Assembly (NCBI RefSeq): GCF_023805255.1
Contig: NZ_JAMSCK010000002.1
Span: 186,001 to 250,000 of the forward strand
DNA length: 64,000 nt
From: Gramella jeungdoensis
Lineage (GTDB): Bacteria > Bacteroidota > Bacteroidia > Flavobacteriales > Flavobacteriaceae
Reading direction: 5' to 3'
Position numbers and translations under genes: made by a program. Numbering within the stretch: the first letter of the stretch is position 1; each line of letters begins with the position of its first letter. Below the pieces are notes generated by a model that made no database searches, was not told the origin of the DNA, and was given only the letters and a program-made list of their open reading frames with translations. Of this stretch, positions 44,954-55,056 are shown piece after piece.

Positions 44954-45667
44954 ATGAGAAGTTTGTTCCATAAAACTATAGCATTGTTTCTTTTGGGATT
45001 TACCGTTTTGTCCTGTCAGGACAAGGATGATCCAAACTACCAGTATATGCCTGATATGTATGAACCTATAAGTTATGAGACGTATGGTGAATACAAGGTT
45101 TTCGAAAACGGGCAGGAAGCCAAACTTCCGGTAGAAGGAACAATTCCGAGAGGCTGGATGCCTTACGAGTATCAAAATAACGTAGAAAGTGCCGCCGATG
45201 CAAAGGCCAATCTCAAGAACCCTTTAGCATACACAGAAGATAACCTCGCCGAAGGAAAAGAACTTTACACTATTTATTGTGCGGTTTGTCACGGTGATAA
45301 AGGAGATGGTAAAGGAACACTGGTAGAACGAGAAAAGATACTGGGGGTACCATCATATGATGATGCAGGGAGAGCGATTACTGAAGGTAGTGTATATCAC
45401 GTAATGTATTATGGTCTTAACAATATGGGGTCGTATGCTGCACAAACCTCCATTGAGGAGCGCTGGCAGATCACTCATTATGTGATGAGTCTGAAGGATG
45501 AATTGGAAGGAAAGCCTGCAAGAGAATTCGAGGATGCAGAGACAGCACCATCTAATAAATCAAGGTTGTTGCCTTCCAGAGCAGATGCTGATATCTATCA
45601 GGAAAACGATAACGATCAGGAAGAGGATACTCCTGAGACACAGAACCAAAACGAAACTCAAGAATAA
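44954..45667 (+). CDS. actE: Alternative complex III subunit ActE, monohaem c-type lipoprotein
   Basis: A 237-residue lipoprotein with signal MRSLFHKTIALFLLGFTVLSC (Cys21 would be lipidated). The single haem site is CAVCHGDKGDGKG, and a Met ligand lies downstream (MGSYAAQ or VMSLKDEL region). It sits on the periplasmic side near ActA. I choose ATG 44954 over the GTG at 44948, which overlaps the actD stop. The C-terminus is an acidic Asp/Glu/Gln-rich tail. Confidence 0.9.
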   Translation: MRSLFHKTIALFLLGFTVLSCQDKDDPNYQYMPDMYEPISYETYGEYKVFENGQEAKLPVEGTIPRGWMPYEYQNNVESAADAKANLKNPLAYTEDNLAEGKELYTIYCAVCHGDKGDGKGTLVEREKILGVPSYDDAGRAITEGSVYHVMYYGLNNMGSYAAQTSIEERWQITHYVMSLKDELEGKPAREFEDAETAPSNKSRLLPSRADADIYQENDNDQEEDTPETQNQNETQE

Positions 45668-45685
45668 AGATTTAGATCTATCGAT

Positions 45686-47071
45686 ATGTATACGTTATCC
45701 AGTAAATTAAAATTAACGGCGATCATTTTTATGATCGTTGGCGCTATAGGTCTCATTTACGGATTTATCGCTGCACCCGAAACCATAGAAGATGTCAAGG
45801 AGATGATGGCTTCTGAGCATCATGGGGAGGAGCATGCAGCAGTAGAACCTTCTGAAATTAATGTTGAACAGCTACCTGGTGAAGGAGTATCAAGGGAACA
45901 TGCTCAGGAGATACAGGAAGAGCATGCGGCAGAAACCGCCCATGGCGAAGAAGCTTCTCATGAGGATGAGCATTACGAGCATGTTTTGCATCAGCTTCAA
46001 AATAAGCCATGGTCTGCTTTATATGTAGCCGCTTTCTTTTTCTTTATGATATCCCTTGGGGTACTTGCGTTCTACGCTATACAGTATGCTGCGCAGGCCG
46101 GATGGTCTCCTGTATTGTTCAGGGTAATGGAAGCGATTACCGCTTACCTGTTGCCTGGAGGTATTATAGTATTTGTTCTTTTAATGCTATCAGGATTCCA
46201 TATTAATCATCTTTTTATATGGATGGATCCTGAGGTTGTTGCTCATGACGAGATAATTCAGGCAAAAACATCTTATCTAAATGTTCCTTTCTTCTTAATA
46301 AGAGCAGCTATCTATCTTGGAGGTTGGATCTTATTCAGGCACCTGCTTAGAAAGAACTCTCTAAAGATGGATGATGCTACCGATAATACTTACTTTAAAA
46401 AGAACTTTAAGCTTGCTGCGGGATTCCTGGTATTCTTTATTGTAACAGAATCCATGATGTCCTGGGACTGGATCATGAGTTTAGATCCGCACTGGTTCAG
46501 TACGCTGTTCGGATGGTTCGTTTTTGCCAGTCTTTTTGTTTCTGGAATTACTACTATAGCGATTATAAGCATATATCTTAAGTCACGGGGATACCTGGAA
46601 TTCGTGAATGACAGTCACATACATGATCTGGCTAAGTTCATGTTCGGGATAAGCATTTTCTGGACATACCTTTGGTTCTCTCAGTTCATGCTTATCTGGT
46701 ATTCTAATATTCCTGAAGAAGTTGTGTACTTTATTTCAAGAATGGAAGATTATCCGGTACTTTTCTGGGGTATGCTGGTTACCAATTTTATTTTCCCTGT
46801 TCTTCTTTTAATGAACAGCGATTATAAGCGTGTAAACTGGTTTGTGATCATGACAGGGATTGTGATTCTTTGTGGACATTATATAAATGTATTTGTACTT
46901 GTAATGCCGGCTACTGTTGGGGAATCATGGTTTATAGGTATTCCTGAGATCAGTGCCGTACTTTTGTTTGCAGGTTTGTTCTTATTCGTAGTTTTCAACG
47001 CCCTTACAAAGGCGCCTTTGCTGGTAAAAGGAAACCCTTTTATCAAAGAGAGCAAGCATTACCATTATTAA
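45686..47071 (+). CDS. actF: Alternative complex III subunit ActF
   Basis: A 461-residue membrane protein with about ten helices and a periplasmic or cytoplasmic His/Glu-rich loop (about 34-98, with repeated EHAAE and HGEE units) after the first helix. Conserved features include WSALYVAAFFFFMISLGVLAF, ESMMSWDWIMSLDPHWFSTLFGW and FMLIWYSNIPEEVVYF. It is the second quinol-binding-type membrane subunit, related to the ActC side. It lies between actE and coxB in one transcript. Confidence 0.92.
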   Translation: MYTLSSKLKLTAIIFMIVGAIGLIYGFIAAPETIEDVKEMMASEHHGEEHAAVEPSEINVEQLPGEGVSREHAQEIQEEHAAETAHGEEASHEDEHYEHVLHQLQNKPWSALYVAAFFFFMISLGVLAFYAIQYAAQAGWSPVLFRVMEAITAYLLPGGIIVFVLLMLSGFHINHLFIWMDPEVVAHDEIIQAKTSYLNVPFFLIRAAIYLGGWILFRHLLRKNSLKMDDATDNTYFKKNFKLAAGFLVFFIVTESMMSWDWIMSLDPHWFSTLFGWFVFASLFVSGITTIAIISIYLKSRGYLEFVNDSHIHDLAKFMFGISIFWTYLWFSQFMLIWYSNIPEEVVYFISRMEDYPVLFWGMLVTNFIFPVLLLMNSDYKRVNWFVIMTGIVILCGHYINVFVLVMPATVGESWFIGIPEISAVLLFAGLFLFVVFNALTKAPLLVKGNPFIKESKHYHY

Positions 47072-47103
47072 TAAGATTGATTGTTTAAAGAAGATTTTAT
47101 AAA

Positions 47104-48297
47104 ATGACCGTATTTTTAGTAATAATAGTATTAGCACTTCTGGCCGTAACGGGCTGGCAGATCTCTAAGATCTTTGAATTGTCGAAGAGACCTGATGCTG
47201 ATACCTCACAGGTAGCTAATGACAAGGATAACAAGTTGAATGGTATCCTCATGTTAGCCTTTGTTATTTTTATTTATGTGATCAGTATTTTCTGCTTCTG
47301 GGAATATGGTAGATTCTATCTACCTGAGGCAGCTTCTGAACATGGGTCTGAATATGACACTTTGATGTTCGTTTCTATTGCCCTAATTATGGTAGTTCAG
47401 GTGATCACTCAGGGACTTTTGCACTTCTTTGCCTATAAATACAAGGGAGAGAAAACCAAGAAAGCCCTTTTCTATGCCGATAATGATAAACTTGAATTTA
47501 TCTGGACCATTATTCCTGTTATCGTTCTTGCCGGTCTTATCATCTATGGTCTTTTCACATGGAGTGATATCATGAATGTGAATACTGAAGAAGATCCTAT
47601 GGTGGTTGAGGTTTATGCATACCAGTTCGCATGGAGAGCGAGATATGCCGGAGAGGATAACACTTTAGGAAAAGCGAATGTTCGTTTCATTGAAGGTGTT
47701 AACCAGTTAGGTGTAGATGAATCTGATTCTTACGGGAAAGATGATAAAATTGTGACAGAACTGCACTTGCCGGTAAATAAACCAGTCTTATTTAAGTTCC
47801 GTTCTCAGGATGTGCTTCACTCTGCTTATTTCCCATTCTTCAGGGCCCAGATGAACGTGGTGCCTGGAATGATAACTCAATTCAGCTTTACTCCAACCAT
47901 TACTTCTGAGGAAATGCGTCAGAGTGAATATATGGTAGATAAAGTTAAGAGTGTAAATGAAGTTAGAAATGAAAGAAATCAAGAGCTAGCGGCTCAGGGA
48001 GAACCAACCCTGGATTCTTATGAATTCGATTATTTCCTTCTTTGTAATAAAATTTGTGGTCAGGCCCATTACAATATGCAGATGAAGATTGTTGTGGAAT
48101 CTGAAGAAGACTTTAATGCATGGCTTGAAGAGCAACCTACCTTTGGTAGTGTAATGGCTGATCAGAATAAGGATGCCGGTCAGACTGAAGATAAAGGTGG
48201 AAGTGAAGACCCGGCTTCAAAAGAAGAAGGAGAAGATAGTACTAACGAGCAGTCACAGGAGAGTGAAGCGGTGGCTGTAGTAGAAAATAATAATTAA
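47104..48297 (+). CDS. coxB: Cytochrome c oxidase subunit II
   Basis: A 397-residue subunit that accepts electrons at the binuclear CuA centre. The ligands are visible: H239 in DVLHSAYFP and C314, C318, H322 and M325 in CNKICGQAHYNM, with the bridging Glu position in ICGQ. There are four hydrophobic N-terminal segments (about 2-20, 43-66, 80-105 and 127-149) instead of the usual two. The C-terminal 45 residues are an acidic Glu/Asp/Ser tail. It follows actF by 32 bases, so complex III and oxidase are co-transcribed. Confidence 0.95.
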   Translation: MTVFLVIIVLALLAVTGWQISKIFELSKRPDADTSQVANDKDNKLNGILMLAFVIFIYVISIFCFWEYGRFYLPEAASEHGSEYDTLMFVSIALIMVVQVITQGLLHFFAYKYKGEKTKKALFYADNDKLEFIWTIIPVIVLAGLIIYGLFTWSDIMNVNTEEDPMVVEVYAYQFAWRARYAGEDNTLGKANVRFIEGVNQLGVDESDSYGKDDKIVTELHLPVNKPVLFKFRSQDVLHSAYFPFFRAQMNVVPGMITQFSFTPTITSEEMRQSEYMVDKVKSVNEVRNERNQELAAQGEPTLDSYEFDYFLLCNKICGQAHYNMQMKIVVESEEDFNAWLEEQPTFGSVMADQNKDAGQTEDKGGSEDPASKEEGEDSTNEQSQESEAVAVVENNN

Positions 48298-48320
48298 GAT
48301 TAAGATAAAGAATTAGAGAT

Positions 48321-50141
48321 ATGTCAGCAATTGCAAACGCACCGGCACACGATCATCACGACGATCACGGACATCATCATAAAGAGACTTTCATAACGAA
48401 GTATATTTTTAGTCAGGATCATAAGATGATTGCCAAGCAATATCTTATTACCGGGCTTATTATGGGGATTATTGGTATCGCGATGTCGGTACTGTTCCGT
48501 ATACAGCTTGCCTGGCCTGAACAGTCTTTCTGGATCTTTGAAGCCTTATTAGGAAAATGGGCGCCAGATGGTGTAATGACACCAAGTATTTATCTTGCAC
48601 TTGTTACCATTCACGGTACCATTATGGTATTCTTTGTACTTACTGCAGGTTTAAGTGGTACGTTCAGTAACCTTCTTATTCCACTTCAGATCGGTGCACG
48701 TGATATGGCCTCAGGCTTCCTTAACATGGTGTCTTACTGGTTGTTCTTCCTTTCCAGTGTGATCATGTTAAGCTCATTATTTGTTGAAGCTGGTCCGGCA
48801 TCTGCGGGATGGACAATTTATCCACCGCTTAGTGCATTACCACAGGCTATTGGAGGTTCTGGTACAGGGATGACACTTTGGTTGGTCTCTATGGCTATTT
48901 TCATTGCTTCGTCACTATTAGGTTCACTTAACTATATTGTTACTGTAATAAACCTTAGAACAAAGGGAATGTCTATGACGAGACTTCCTCTTACTATCTG
49001 GGCATTTTTTGTAACCGCGATTATAGGTGTTGTTTCTTTCCCGGTATTACTTTCTGCTGCGTTACTCCTAATAATGGATCGTAGCTTTGGAACTTCATTC
49101 TTCCTTAGTGATATTTTTATCCAGGGAGAGGTATTAAGTCATCAAGGAGGTTCACCGGTATTGTTTGAACACCTTTTCTGGTTCCTTGGTCACCCTGAGG
49201 TATATATCGTAATCTTACCTGCTTTGGGTATTACATCAGAGATTATTGCAACTAATTCACGTAAACCTATTTTTGGTTACCGTGCGATGGTAGCTTCGAT
49301 ACTTGCAATTGCGTTCCTTTCAACTATCGTTTGGGGTCACCATATGTTCGTTTCTGGTATGAACCCATTCCTTGGATCGGTATTTACCTTTACAACATTA
49401 TTGATTGCGATACCTTCAGCAGTAAAAGCATTTAACTATATCACCACTTTGTGGAAGGGTAATCTCCAGATGAACCCGGGGATGTTGTTCTCTATAGGGC
49501 TGGTTTCGACTTTTATCACTGGTGGGTTAACGGGTATTATTCTTGGTGATTCAACGCTGGATATTAACGTTCACGATACTTATTTTGTGGTTGCTCACTT
49601 CCACCTTGTAATGGGTATCTCTGCACTTTATGGATTATTCGCAGGAGTTTATCACTGGTTCCCGAAAATGTTCGGTAGAATGATGAATAAGAACCTTGGT
49701 TATGTTCACTTCTGGGTTACTGCCGTAGGTGCTTACGGAGTTTTCTTCCCAATGCACTTTATCGGGATAGCGGGGCTTCCAAGACGTTATTATACTAATA
49801 CAAATTTCCCATATTTTGATGATTATGCTGATGTAAATGTGATCATCACCGTGGCTGCAATCATTACCGCAGGCGTTCAGCTGGTTTTCCTATATAACTT
49901 CTTTAGCTCTATTTTCTACGGTAAAAAAGCTGTTCAGAATCCATGGAAATCAAATACTCTTGAGTGGACTACTCCTGTTGAACACATGCATGGAAACTGG
50001 CCTGGAGCGATTCCTTCAGTTTATCGTTGGGCTTATGATTACTCCAAAACCGATGAGAATGGGGATTATGTGATAAAAGGTCAGGATTTTGTTCCTCAAA
50101 CCGTTCCTTTACAGGACAAGGAGGAAGAGCTAAATCATTAA
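48321..50141 (+). CDS. coxA: Cytochrome c oxidase subunit I
   Basis: A 606-residue catalytic subunit with 12 or more helices that reduces oxygen and pumps protons. Copper-B ligands H291 (GHPEVY, with cross-linked Tyr295) and H340-H341 (WGHHMF) are present. Haem ligands H426 and H428 lie in HDTYFVVAHFHLVMG. A His/Asp-rich N-terminus (HDHHDDHGHHH) precedes the first helix. No subunit III gene follows; the transcript ends in a terminator 30 bases downstream. Confidence 0.97.
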   Translation: MSAIANAPAHDHHDDHGHHHKETFITKYIFSQDHKMIAKQYLITGLIMGIIGIAMSVLFRIQLAWPEQSFWIFEALLGKWAPDGVMTPSIYLALVTIHGTIMVFFVLTAGLSGTFSNLLIPLQIGARDMASGFLNMVSYWLFFLSSVIMLSSLFVEAGPASAGWTIYPPLSALPQAIGGSGTGMTLWLVSMAIFIASSLLGSLNYIVTVINLRTKGMSMTRLPLTIWAFFVTAIIGVVSFPVLLSAALLLIMDRSFGTSFFLSDIFIQGEVLSHQGGSPVLFEHLFWFLGHPEVYIVILPALGITSEIIATNSRKPIFGYRAMVASILAIAFLSTIVWGHHMFVSGMNPFLGSVFTFTTLLIAIPSAVKAFNYITTLWKGNLQMNPGMLFSIGLVSTFITGGLTGIILGDSTLDINVHDTYFVVAHFHLVMGISALYGLFAGVYHWFPKMFGRMMNKNLGYVHFWVTAVGAYGVFFPMHFIGIAGLPRRYYTNTNFPYFDDYADVNVIITVAAIITAGVQLVFLYNFFSSIFYGKKAVQNPWKSNTLEWTTPVEHMHGNWPGAIPSVYRWAYDYSKTDENGDYVIKGQDFVPQTVPLQDKEEELNH

Positions 50142-50167
50142 GCAAGACCTTAAAATAACAGATATAT

Positions 50168-50202
50168 CTAAAGCCTTTTCCAAACCGGAAGAGGCTTTTT
50201 TC
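50168..50202 (+). terminator. Terminator of the act-cox operon
   Basis: AAGCCTTTTCC (50171-50181), loop AAACC, GGAAGAGGCTT (50187-50197, one G-U pair), then a T-run. It stands between convergent genes and may act on both. Confidence 0.85.
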
Positions 50203-50205
50203 ATT

Positions 50206-52395
50206 CTATAAATAGAGCCAGTAATTAAGTTTTAAATTGATACTTCTGTAACGGGGGGCAAAGGAATTATTAGAAAAATAATTGTCATTATATACCAGAT
50301 AAATATCTGATAATGGCGCAAATCTCCATTGCAGCCTCGAATTGATACCAAAATTGTTCTCTATGTTGCTATACTGTATCAGGGTCGCCCAGAATAGGCT
50401 TTTACTGAAGGTAATATCAAATTTGCTTCCTATTAACCAGATATCATTATCTGAATAAGGTTCCGGAAGGTCTACGTGATCATAACGAACTTCCATAGAC
50501 ATAAGGTAATTGGGTTGAAGTCTTAGGTTTAATCTTGCTTCCTGAGTGAATTTTTTACCATTATAGAATTCGCCATAATTGCTTTCCAGTTCATAAAAGA
50601 AAATCTTCCGACTATCGCTACCATATTCTAATTCGCCACTGGTATAATGATAATCGGTAGAGGCGGGTAAGGCTATGTCTCCTACTCTGGATGGATCAAA
50701 TTCAGAAAACAGATAGGTGTATCTGTTAAATGCTCTCGCAGATAGTTTGCTTGTATTGGTAAATTCTGTATCCCAGGCCCCAATAAAATTATAGTCGGTC
50801 ATCTTATAATCCAGATTTGGTTTCCATATTACCATCGGGATAAAACTAATATTATGCTGTACCATCTTTTCGTTCGTTGGAAAAATCAGGTGTTCTATTT
50901 TTGGGTCAATACGAAGAATTCCCTTTCTGGGAATAAAACCGAGATCAGAATTGAAATTTTCTCCTACATAGAATCCGCTCCCCCTAACTCGCCAATTGAA
51001 GGAATTGTAATTAAGCCTTAAACCGGTAGAAAAATCATCTTCGGTTAGTCCAGGGCTAAATGATTTATGAAGATACGCGTTCCCTGCCCAGGTATTATCA
51101 AGAGTCCCAAGATTATAATCCAGGCCAATAACGCGGTTATATTCATCTTCAGGATTCATTAGATCACTTGAGGTGTTCTGACGGTTAAGAAAGATGGCGC
51201 TAATGTTAGAACGTTCGAAAAGGCGATGTTGTAAGGCTATAACCGTATTATTGTTTGCCCCTATATTGAACTCCTCTTTTTCCTTGGTTTGAATATTGAG
51301 CAGACCAATCCTGAAATCATTGTTGAGTTTTCCACTTAACCTTGCACCAGCTACTATGTCTATTTGCCTGTTAATTCCAGAGGAATCTCTGGCTATTCCA
51401 ATTCGCCTTGAAAAGAAAGGGTTAGCCTCTTCCGGATTGCCGAAATCACCAAATAAATCACTGTTTTCAATAAAAAACTGACGTCTTTCCGGTAGATTAA
51501 CTTCAAAACGTGTAAGATTAGTAACAAGATTATCAGCTTCTACCTGTGAGAAATCAGGATTAAAGGTTAGATCAAGATTCAAACTATTGCCTATACTTAG
51601 CTTTGCATCTCCTCCGGCTTTAAAATCATCCAGATCCTTTTCCGTTTCAAAATCCCGACCCAGGGAGCCTGTAACATAAGGAATTAATGAAATAGGAGTT
51701 TTAGACCTGCTAAGTGGTTTTTCAAAGATCATATCTCCCATATAAGAGAGGTTGAAAATAAACTGGTTCCTGGGAATCCTGATCCAGGTATTTCTTTCAT
51801 TACCCTGAGTGTCGAACTGGTAAGAATTGAATCTCCATTTCTTAGTTCCCTCTGTGAACTTAAAAGAACTCATAGGGATGGCCCATTCGCTTATGTAATA
51901 CTCATCATAAACCTTTGTCTCAGCGGTCCATTTAACATCCCAGCTGGTTGTGAATCCACGTAAACTGGTGCCTCCACCAGATACCAAAGCCTCTCTTCTT
52001 ACCCCGGCCGGATTTACACCAAAAAGAAACGCATTGGCTCCATCATTGAACGTATCGAACATTAAAGTGATATTGTCACTTCCACCAGCCCGAAAGTCCC
52101 TTCTCAGGGAAGGGATCACAAAATCCTGACCTTCGATATAAACCTTAATGCCCACGTATAAATAATTTTCATTATACAACATCTTTATTTCAGACTGGTT
52201 TTTAGCCTGCACACTATCTGAAGGGAAATATTGCCAGAAATCCTTAGCTGGTTGTGCTTCATCCCATCCGGGCTCATCCAGAATTCCATCTATTGAAACA
52301 GGAGACTTAACATATTTAACTTCAAATTCTTTGTGCTGGGAAAATAAATTCAGAGTGGTAAGAAAAAGGATGCTTGTAATTACAAATCGGTTCAT
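50206..52395 (-). CDS. DUF5916/CBM9-like outer-membrane protein
   Basis: A 729-residue protein with signal peptide (1-19, ending NLFSQ). A CBM9-like domain follows (about 28-215: VSIDGILDEPGWDEAQPAKDFWQYFPSDS, YVGIKVYI, WRFNSYQFDTQGNERNTW). The rest is a beta-barrel of more than ten strands (DFSQVEADNLVTNLTRFEVNLPERRQFFIENSDLF is the family's most conserved stretch), ending in a Tyr-Trp-rich LKLNYWLYL. Proteins of this kind are frequent in Bacteroidota, and their substrate is unknown. It is divergent from ruvB. Confidence 0.85.
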   Translation of the reverse strand: MNRFVITSILFLTTLNLFSQHKEFEVKYVKSPVSIDGILDEPGWDEAQPAKDFWQYFPSDSVQAKNQSEIKMLYNENYLYVGIKVYIEGQDFVIPSLRRDFRAGGSDNITLMFDTFNDGANAFLFGVNPAGVRREALVSGGGTSLRGFTTSWDVKWTAETKVYDEYYISEWAIPMSSFKFTEGTKKWRFNSYQFDTQGNERNTWIRIPRNQFIFNLSYMGDMIFEKPLSRSKTPISLIPYVTGSLGRDFETEKDLDDFKAGGDAKLSIGNSLNLDLTFNPDFSQVEADNLVTNLTRFEVNLPERRQFFIENSDLFGDFGNPEEANPFFSRRIGIARDSSGINRQIDIVAGARLSGKLNNDFRIGLLNIQTKEKEEFNIGANNNTVIALQHRLFERSNISAIFLNRQNTSSDLMNPEDEYNRVIGLDYNLGTLDNTWAGNAYLHKSFSPGLTEDDFSTGLRLNYNSFNWRVRGSGFYVGENFNSDLGFIPRKGILRIDPKIEHLIFPTNEKMVQHNISFIPMVIWKPNLDYKMTDYNFIGAWDTEFTNTSKLSARAFNRYTYLFSEFDPSRVGDIALPASTDYHYTSGELEYGSDSRKIFFYELESNYGEFYNGKKFTQEARLNLRLQPNYLMSMEVRYDHVDLPEPYSDNDIWLIGSKFDITFSKSLFWATLIQYSNIENNFGINSRLQWRFAPLSDIYLVYNDNYFSNNSFAPRYRSINLKLNYWLYL

Positions 52396-52505
52396 TCGGG
52401 GGGTTATCTTATGTCTTAGGTTTTCTAAAAATACTAATTCCTTTTTTCAGTTAGAACATAATTGTTTTTGTTTAAAGCTTATTGGTCAATTTGTATATTT
52501 ACGAA

Positions 52506-53534
52506 ATGAACGAGAACCTAGATCCATCCGGAGAAAATTTTTCATCTGAGGAGTTTGATATTGAAAGAGCCTTGCGTCCGCTTAGTTTTGATGATTTTGC
52601 GGGGCAGGAACAGGTTTTGGAAAATCTACAGGTATTTGTTCAGGCAGCCAATCTAAGAGGAGATGCTCTTGATCATACGCTTTTTCATGGTCCTCCCGGA
52701 CTGGGGAAGACGACTCTTGCTCATATCCTGGCTAATGAACTTAACGTTGGAATTAAAGTGACCTCCGGCCCTGTCCTGGACAAACCGGGAGATCTTGCAG
52801 GTTTGCTTACGAACCTTGAAGAAAGAGATATACTTTTTATTGATGAGATTCATCGCCTGAGTCCTATAGTGGAAGAATATCTTTACTCAGCGATGGAAGA
52901 TTACCGGATCGATATTATGATCGAAACCGGCCCGAATGCCAGGACAGTTCAGATCAATCTGAATCCTTTTACCCTTATTGGAGCAACCACAAGATCAGGA
53001 CTGCTTACTTCTCCTATGAGAGCCCGGTTTGGGATCTCCAGCCGCCTGCAGTATTATTCCACAGAGCTGCTTTCAGGCATTGTTGAACGAAGTGCAGATA
53101 TCTTAAAAGTGCCAATTACCAACGAGGCGGCTATCGAAATTGCCGGGAGGAGTAGGGGAACTCCCAGAATTGCAAACGCTCTTCTAAGAAGGGTTAGGGA
53201 TTTTGCTCAGATCAAGGGTAATGGAAAGATAGATATGGAAATCGCTAAATTCGGTTTGAAAGCTTTGAATGTTGATGCTCACGGTCTCGATGAAATGGAC
53301 AATAAGATTCTGGCAACTATCATAGATAAGTTCAAAGGCGGACCCGTTGGGATAACTACCCTGGCTACTGCTGTTAGTGAAAGTGCAGAAACTATAGAAG
53401 AAGTATATGAGCCTTTTCTTATCCAACAGGGTTTTATCTATCGCACTCCCAGAGGAAGAGAGGTAACCGAACATGCATACAGACATCTGGGACGTATTAA
53501 AGGAAGTTCTCAGGGAGGCCTGTTTGATCAATAA
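52506..53534 (+). CDS. ruvB: Holliday junction branch migration helicase RuvB
   Basis: A 342-residue AAA+ ATPase that drives branch migration with RuvA (encoded at 61091). Walker [12 protein letters not shown] lies near 62-72, Walker [10 protein letters not shown] near 110, the sensor stretch [18 protein letters not shown] follows, and a winged-helix C-terminus ends in [17 protein letters not shown]. The ATG at 52506 starts [12 protein letters not shown], typical for the family. A TTG eight codons upstream is less likely. Confidence 0.97.
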   Translation: MNENLDPSGENFSSEEFDIERALRPLSFDDFAGQEQVLENLQVFVQAANLRGDALDHTLFHGPPGLGKTTLAHILANELNVGIKVTSGPVLDKPGDLAGLLTNLEERDILFIDEIHRLSPIVEEYLYSAMEDYRIDIMIETGPNARTVQINLNPFTLIGATTRSGLLTSPMRARFGISSRLQYYSTELLSGIVERSADILKVPITNEAAIEIAGRSRGTPRIANALLRRVRDFAQIKGNGKIDMEIAKFGLKALNVDAHGLDEMDNKILATIIDKFKGGPVGITTLATAVSESAETIEEVYEPFLIQQGFIYRTPRGREVTEHAYRHLGRIKGSSQGGLFDQ

Positions 53535-53541
53535 AGTATAA

Positions 53542-53574
53542 AGACCTCACAGGTTTCTGAAACCTGTACGGTCT
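53542..53574. repeat. 33-bp palindromic repeat (copy 2)
   Basis: AGACCTCACAGGTTTC (53542-53557) and GAAACCTGTACGGTCT (53559-53574) pair with two mismatches around one central base. It shares arm length, centre and most bases with the copy at 37428-37460. It lies just after the ruvB stop. Confidence 0.75.
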
Positions 53575-53599
53575 CCGTTGCATCAAATATTAAATATAA

Positions 53600-54937
53600 T
53601 TGAACCAAGCTAGCCGAAATATACCTACAGTATCCTTACTCAAATTCCTGAGACATTCTACTAATATTGTAAAGAACCCGTTACCTTTTCACCATCGTAA
53701 TTTTGAAGAAAAAGGGGATACTTTTCGGTTGAATATCGGAATTTCCAGGTCGGTTATTTTTTCGAGAGATGCCGGTATGCTTGAATATGTGCTTCAGAAA
53801 AATCAGAAGAATTATATAAAGTCTGAGATCCAGACCAAAGACCTGGCGAAATATGTTGGTAAAGGTCTACTCACCTCAGATGGGGAGCACTGGAGGAAAC
53901 AGAGAAAGCTTATTCAGCCGGCATTTCATAAAAAGCAACTTGCGAATCTACTCGAAACGATCCGGCAGGCTATACTGACTGAATTTGATAGGATCCAAAC
54001 CGGTAAGGAAATTGATGTTTTTCCTGTATTCAATGACCTGGCATTTCAAACAGTGGTTAAGTCTCTGTTCAGTAGTGCTGCGAATCAGGAGGAGATAAAC
54101 CGGCTTCAGTTCATTACCGAGTCTGCGCAAAAAATGCTGGTAAGGGAACTGCGACAGCCTTATTTAAGATGGTGGTTCAGAGTGAGTGGGAAACTTGATA
54201 AGTATCTACGCCTGACGGCCGAGTCCAGAGAAATTCTGAAACGTATAGTCAATGAGCGGCGGACATCGCAAAAAAAATATGGAGACCTTTTAGATATGTT
54301 GCTGGAGGCTAAATATGATGATGGTAGTTTTATGGATGACGAGCAACTTATCGATGAAATTCTTATTCTTTTTGTAGCTGGTCATGAAACAACTTCCAAT
54401 GCTCTTACTTTTACCTGTGAACTGCTTGCACTGCATCCGGAATGGCAGGAAAAGATATATAAGGAGGCTATTGAATTATCTGGGAGAGAACTGGGCCTTA
54501 TGGAGATAGTAACTAATGCCTTTATAACCCAACAGGTCCTTGAAGAAGCCATGAGGCTTTATCCGCCCGCCTATTTCATAGACAGAGTGAATATTGAAGC
54601 AGATCAATTTGAAGGGAAGAGATTTGAACCAGGCTCAAGCCTTTTATTCTCCGTCTATGAAGTTCATCGGCATCCTAATCTGTGGGAAAAGCCCGACGAA
54701 TTCAATCCTGATCGATTCCGGGACGGTGGTAAAAAATTTTCTTCCCAGTATTTTCCTTTTGGCGCTGGACCACGAAAATGCATTGGAAATAATTTTGCCA
54801 TGTTTGAGATGGTCATAGCCCTCCAGGAACTAATTCTCCGTTACGAGATCCTTCCCATATCCTCCCAAATAGAAATTAAACCCCTGATTACCTTAAAACC
54901 TAAGAATGCCATTTTAAAATTAACTGAAAGAGGATAA
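53600..54937 (+). CDS. Cytochrome P450
   Basis: A 445-residue haem monooxygenase. The I-helix oxygen-activation motif is AGHETT (A260-T265), the K-helix ExxR lies in LEEAMRLYPP, the PERF-like region is NPDRF, and the haem-binding loop is FPFGAGPRKCIG with the thiolate Cys394. There is no membrane anchor, so it is soluble and needs a separate ferredoxin and reductase, which are not in this window. The start is TTG at 53600; the next Met would remove conserved sequence. The sequence resembles fatty-acid/alkane-type P450s, but the substrate is unknown. Confidence 0.9.
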   Translation: MNQASRNIPTVSLLKFLRHSTNIVKNPLPFHHRNFEEKGDTFRLNIGISRSVIFSRDAGMLEYVLQKNQKNYIKSEIQTKDLAKYVGKGLLTSDGEHWRKQRKLIQPAFHKKQLANLLETIRQAILTEFDRIQTGKEIDVFPVFNDLAFQTVVKSLFSSAANQEEINRLQFITESAQKMLVRELRQPYLRWWFRVSGKLDKYLRLTAESREILKRIVNERRTSQKKYGDLLDMLLEAKYDDGSFMDDEQLIDEILILFVAGHETTSNALTFTCELLALHPEWQEKIYKEAIELSGRELGLMEIVTNAFITQQVLEEAMRLYPPAYFIDRVNIEADQFEGKRFEPGSSLLFSVYEVHRHPNLWEKPDEFNPDRFRDGGKKFSSQYFPFGAGPRKCIGNNFAMFEMVIALQELILRYEILPISSQIEIKPLITLKPKNAILKLTERG

Positions 54938-55056
54938 TATTTTTGAGAGGAGGTCTCTGTTATAAATCTGGTTATGATTAAACAAGTGTTAAGTTAATTC
55001 TGTAAGTGCTTAACAATCAAATTTTTATATAAATTAGGGTTTCCATGTATTCTTAA

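Noticed and set aside
52482-52505. TTG start eight codons upstream for ruvB
   Set aside because: The ATG at 52506 gives the usual RuvB N-terminus.
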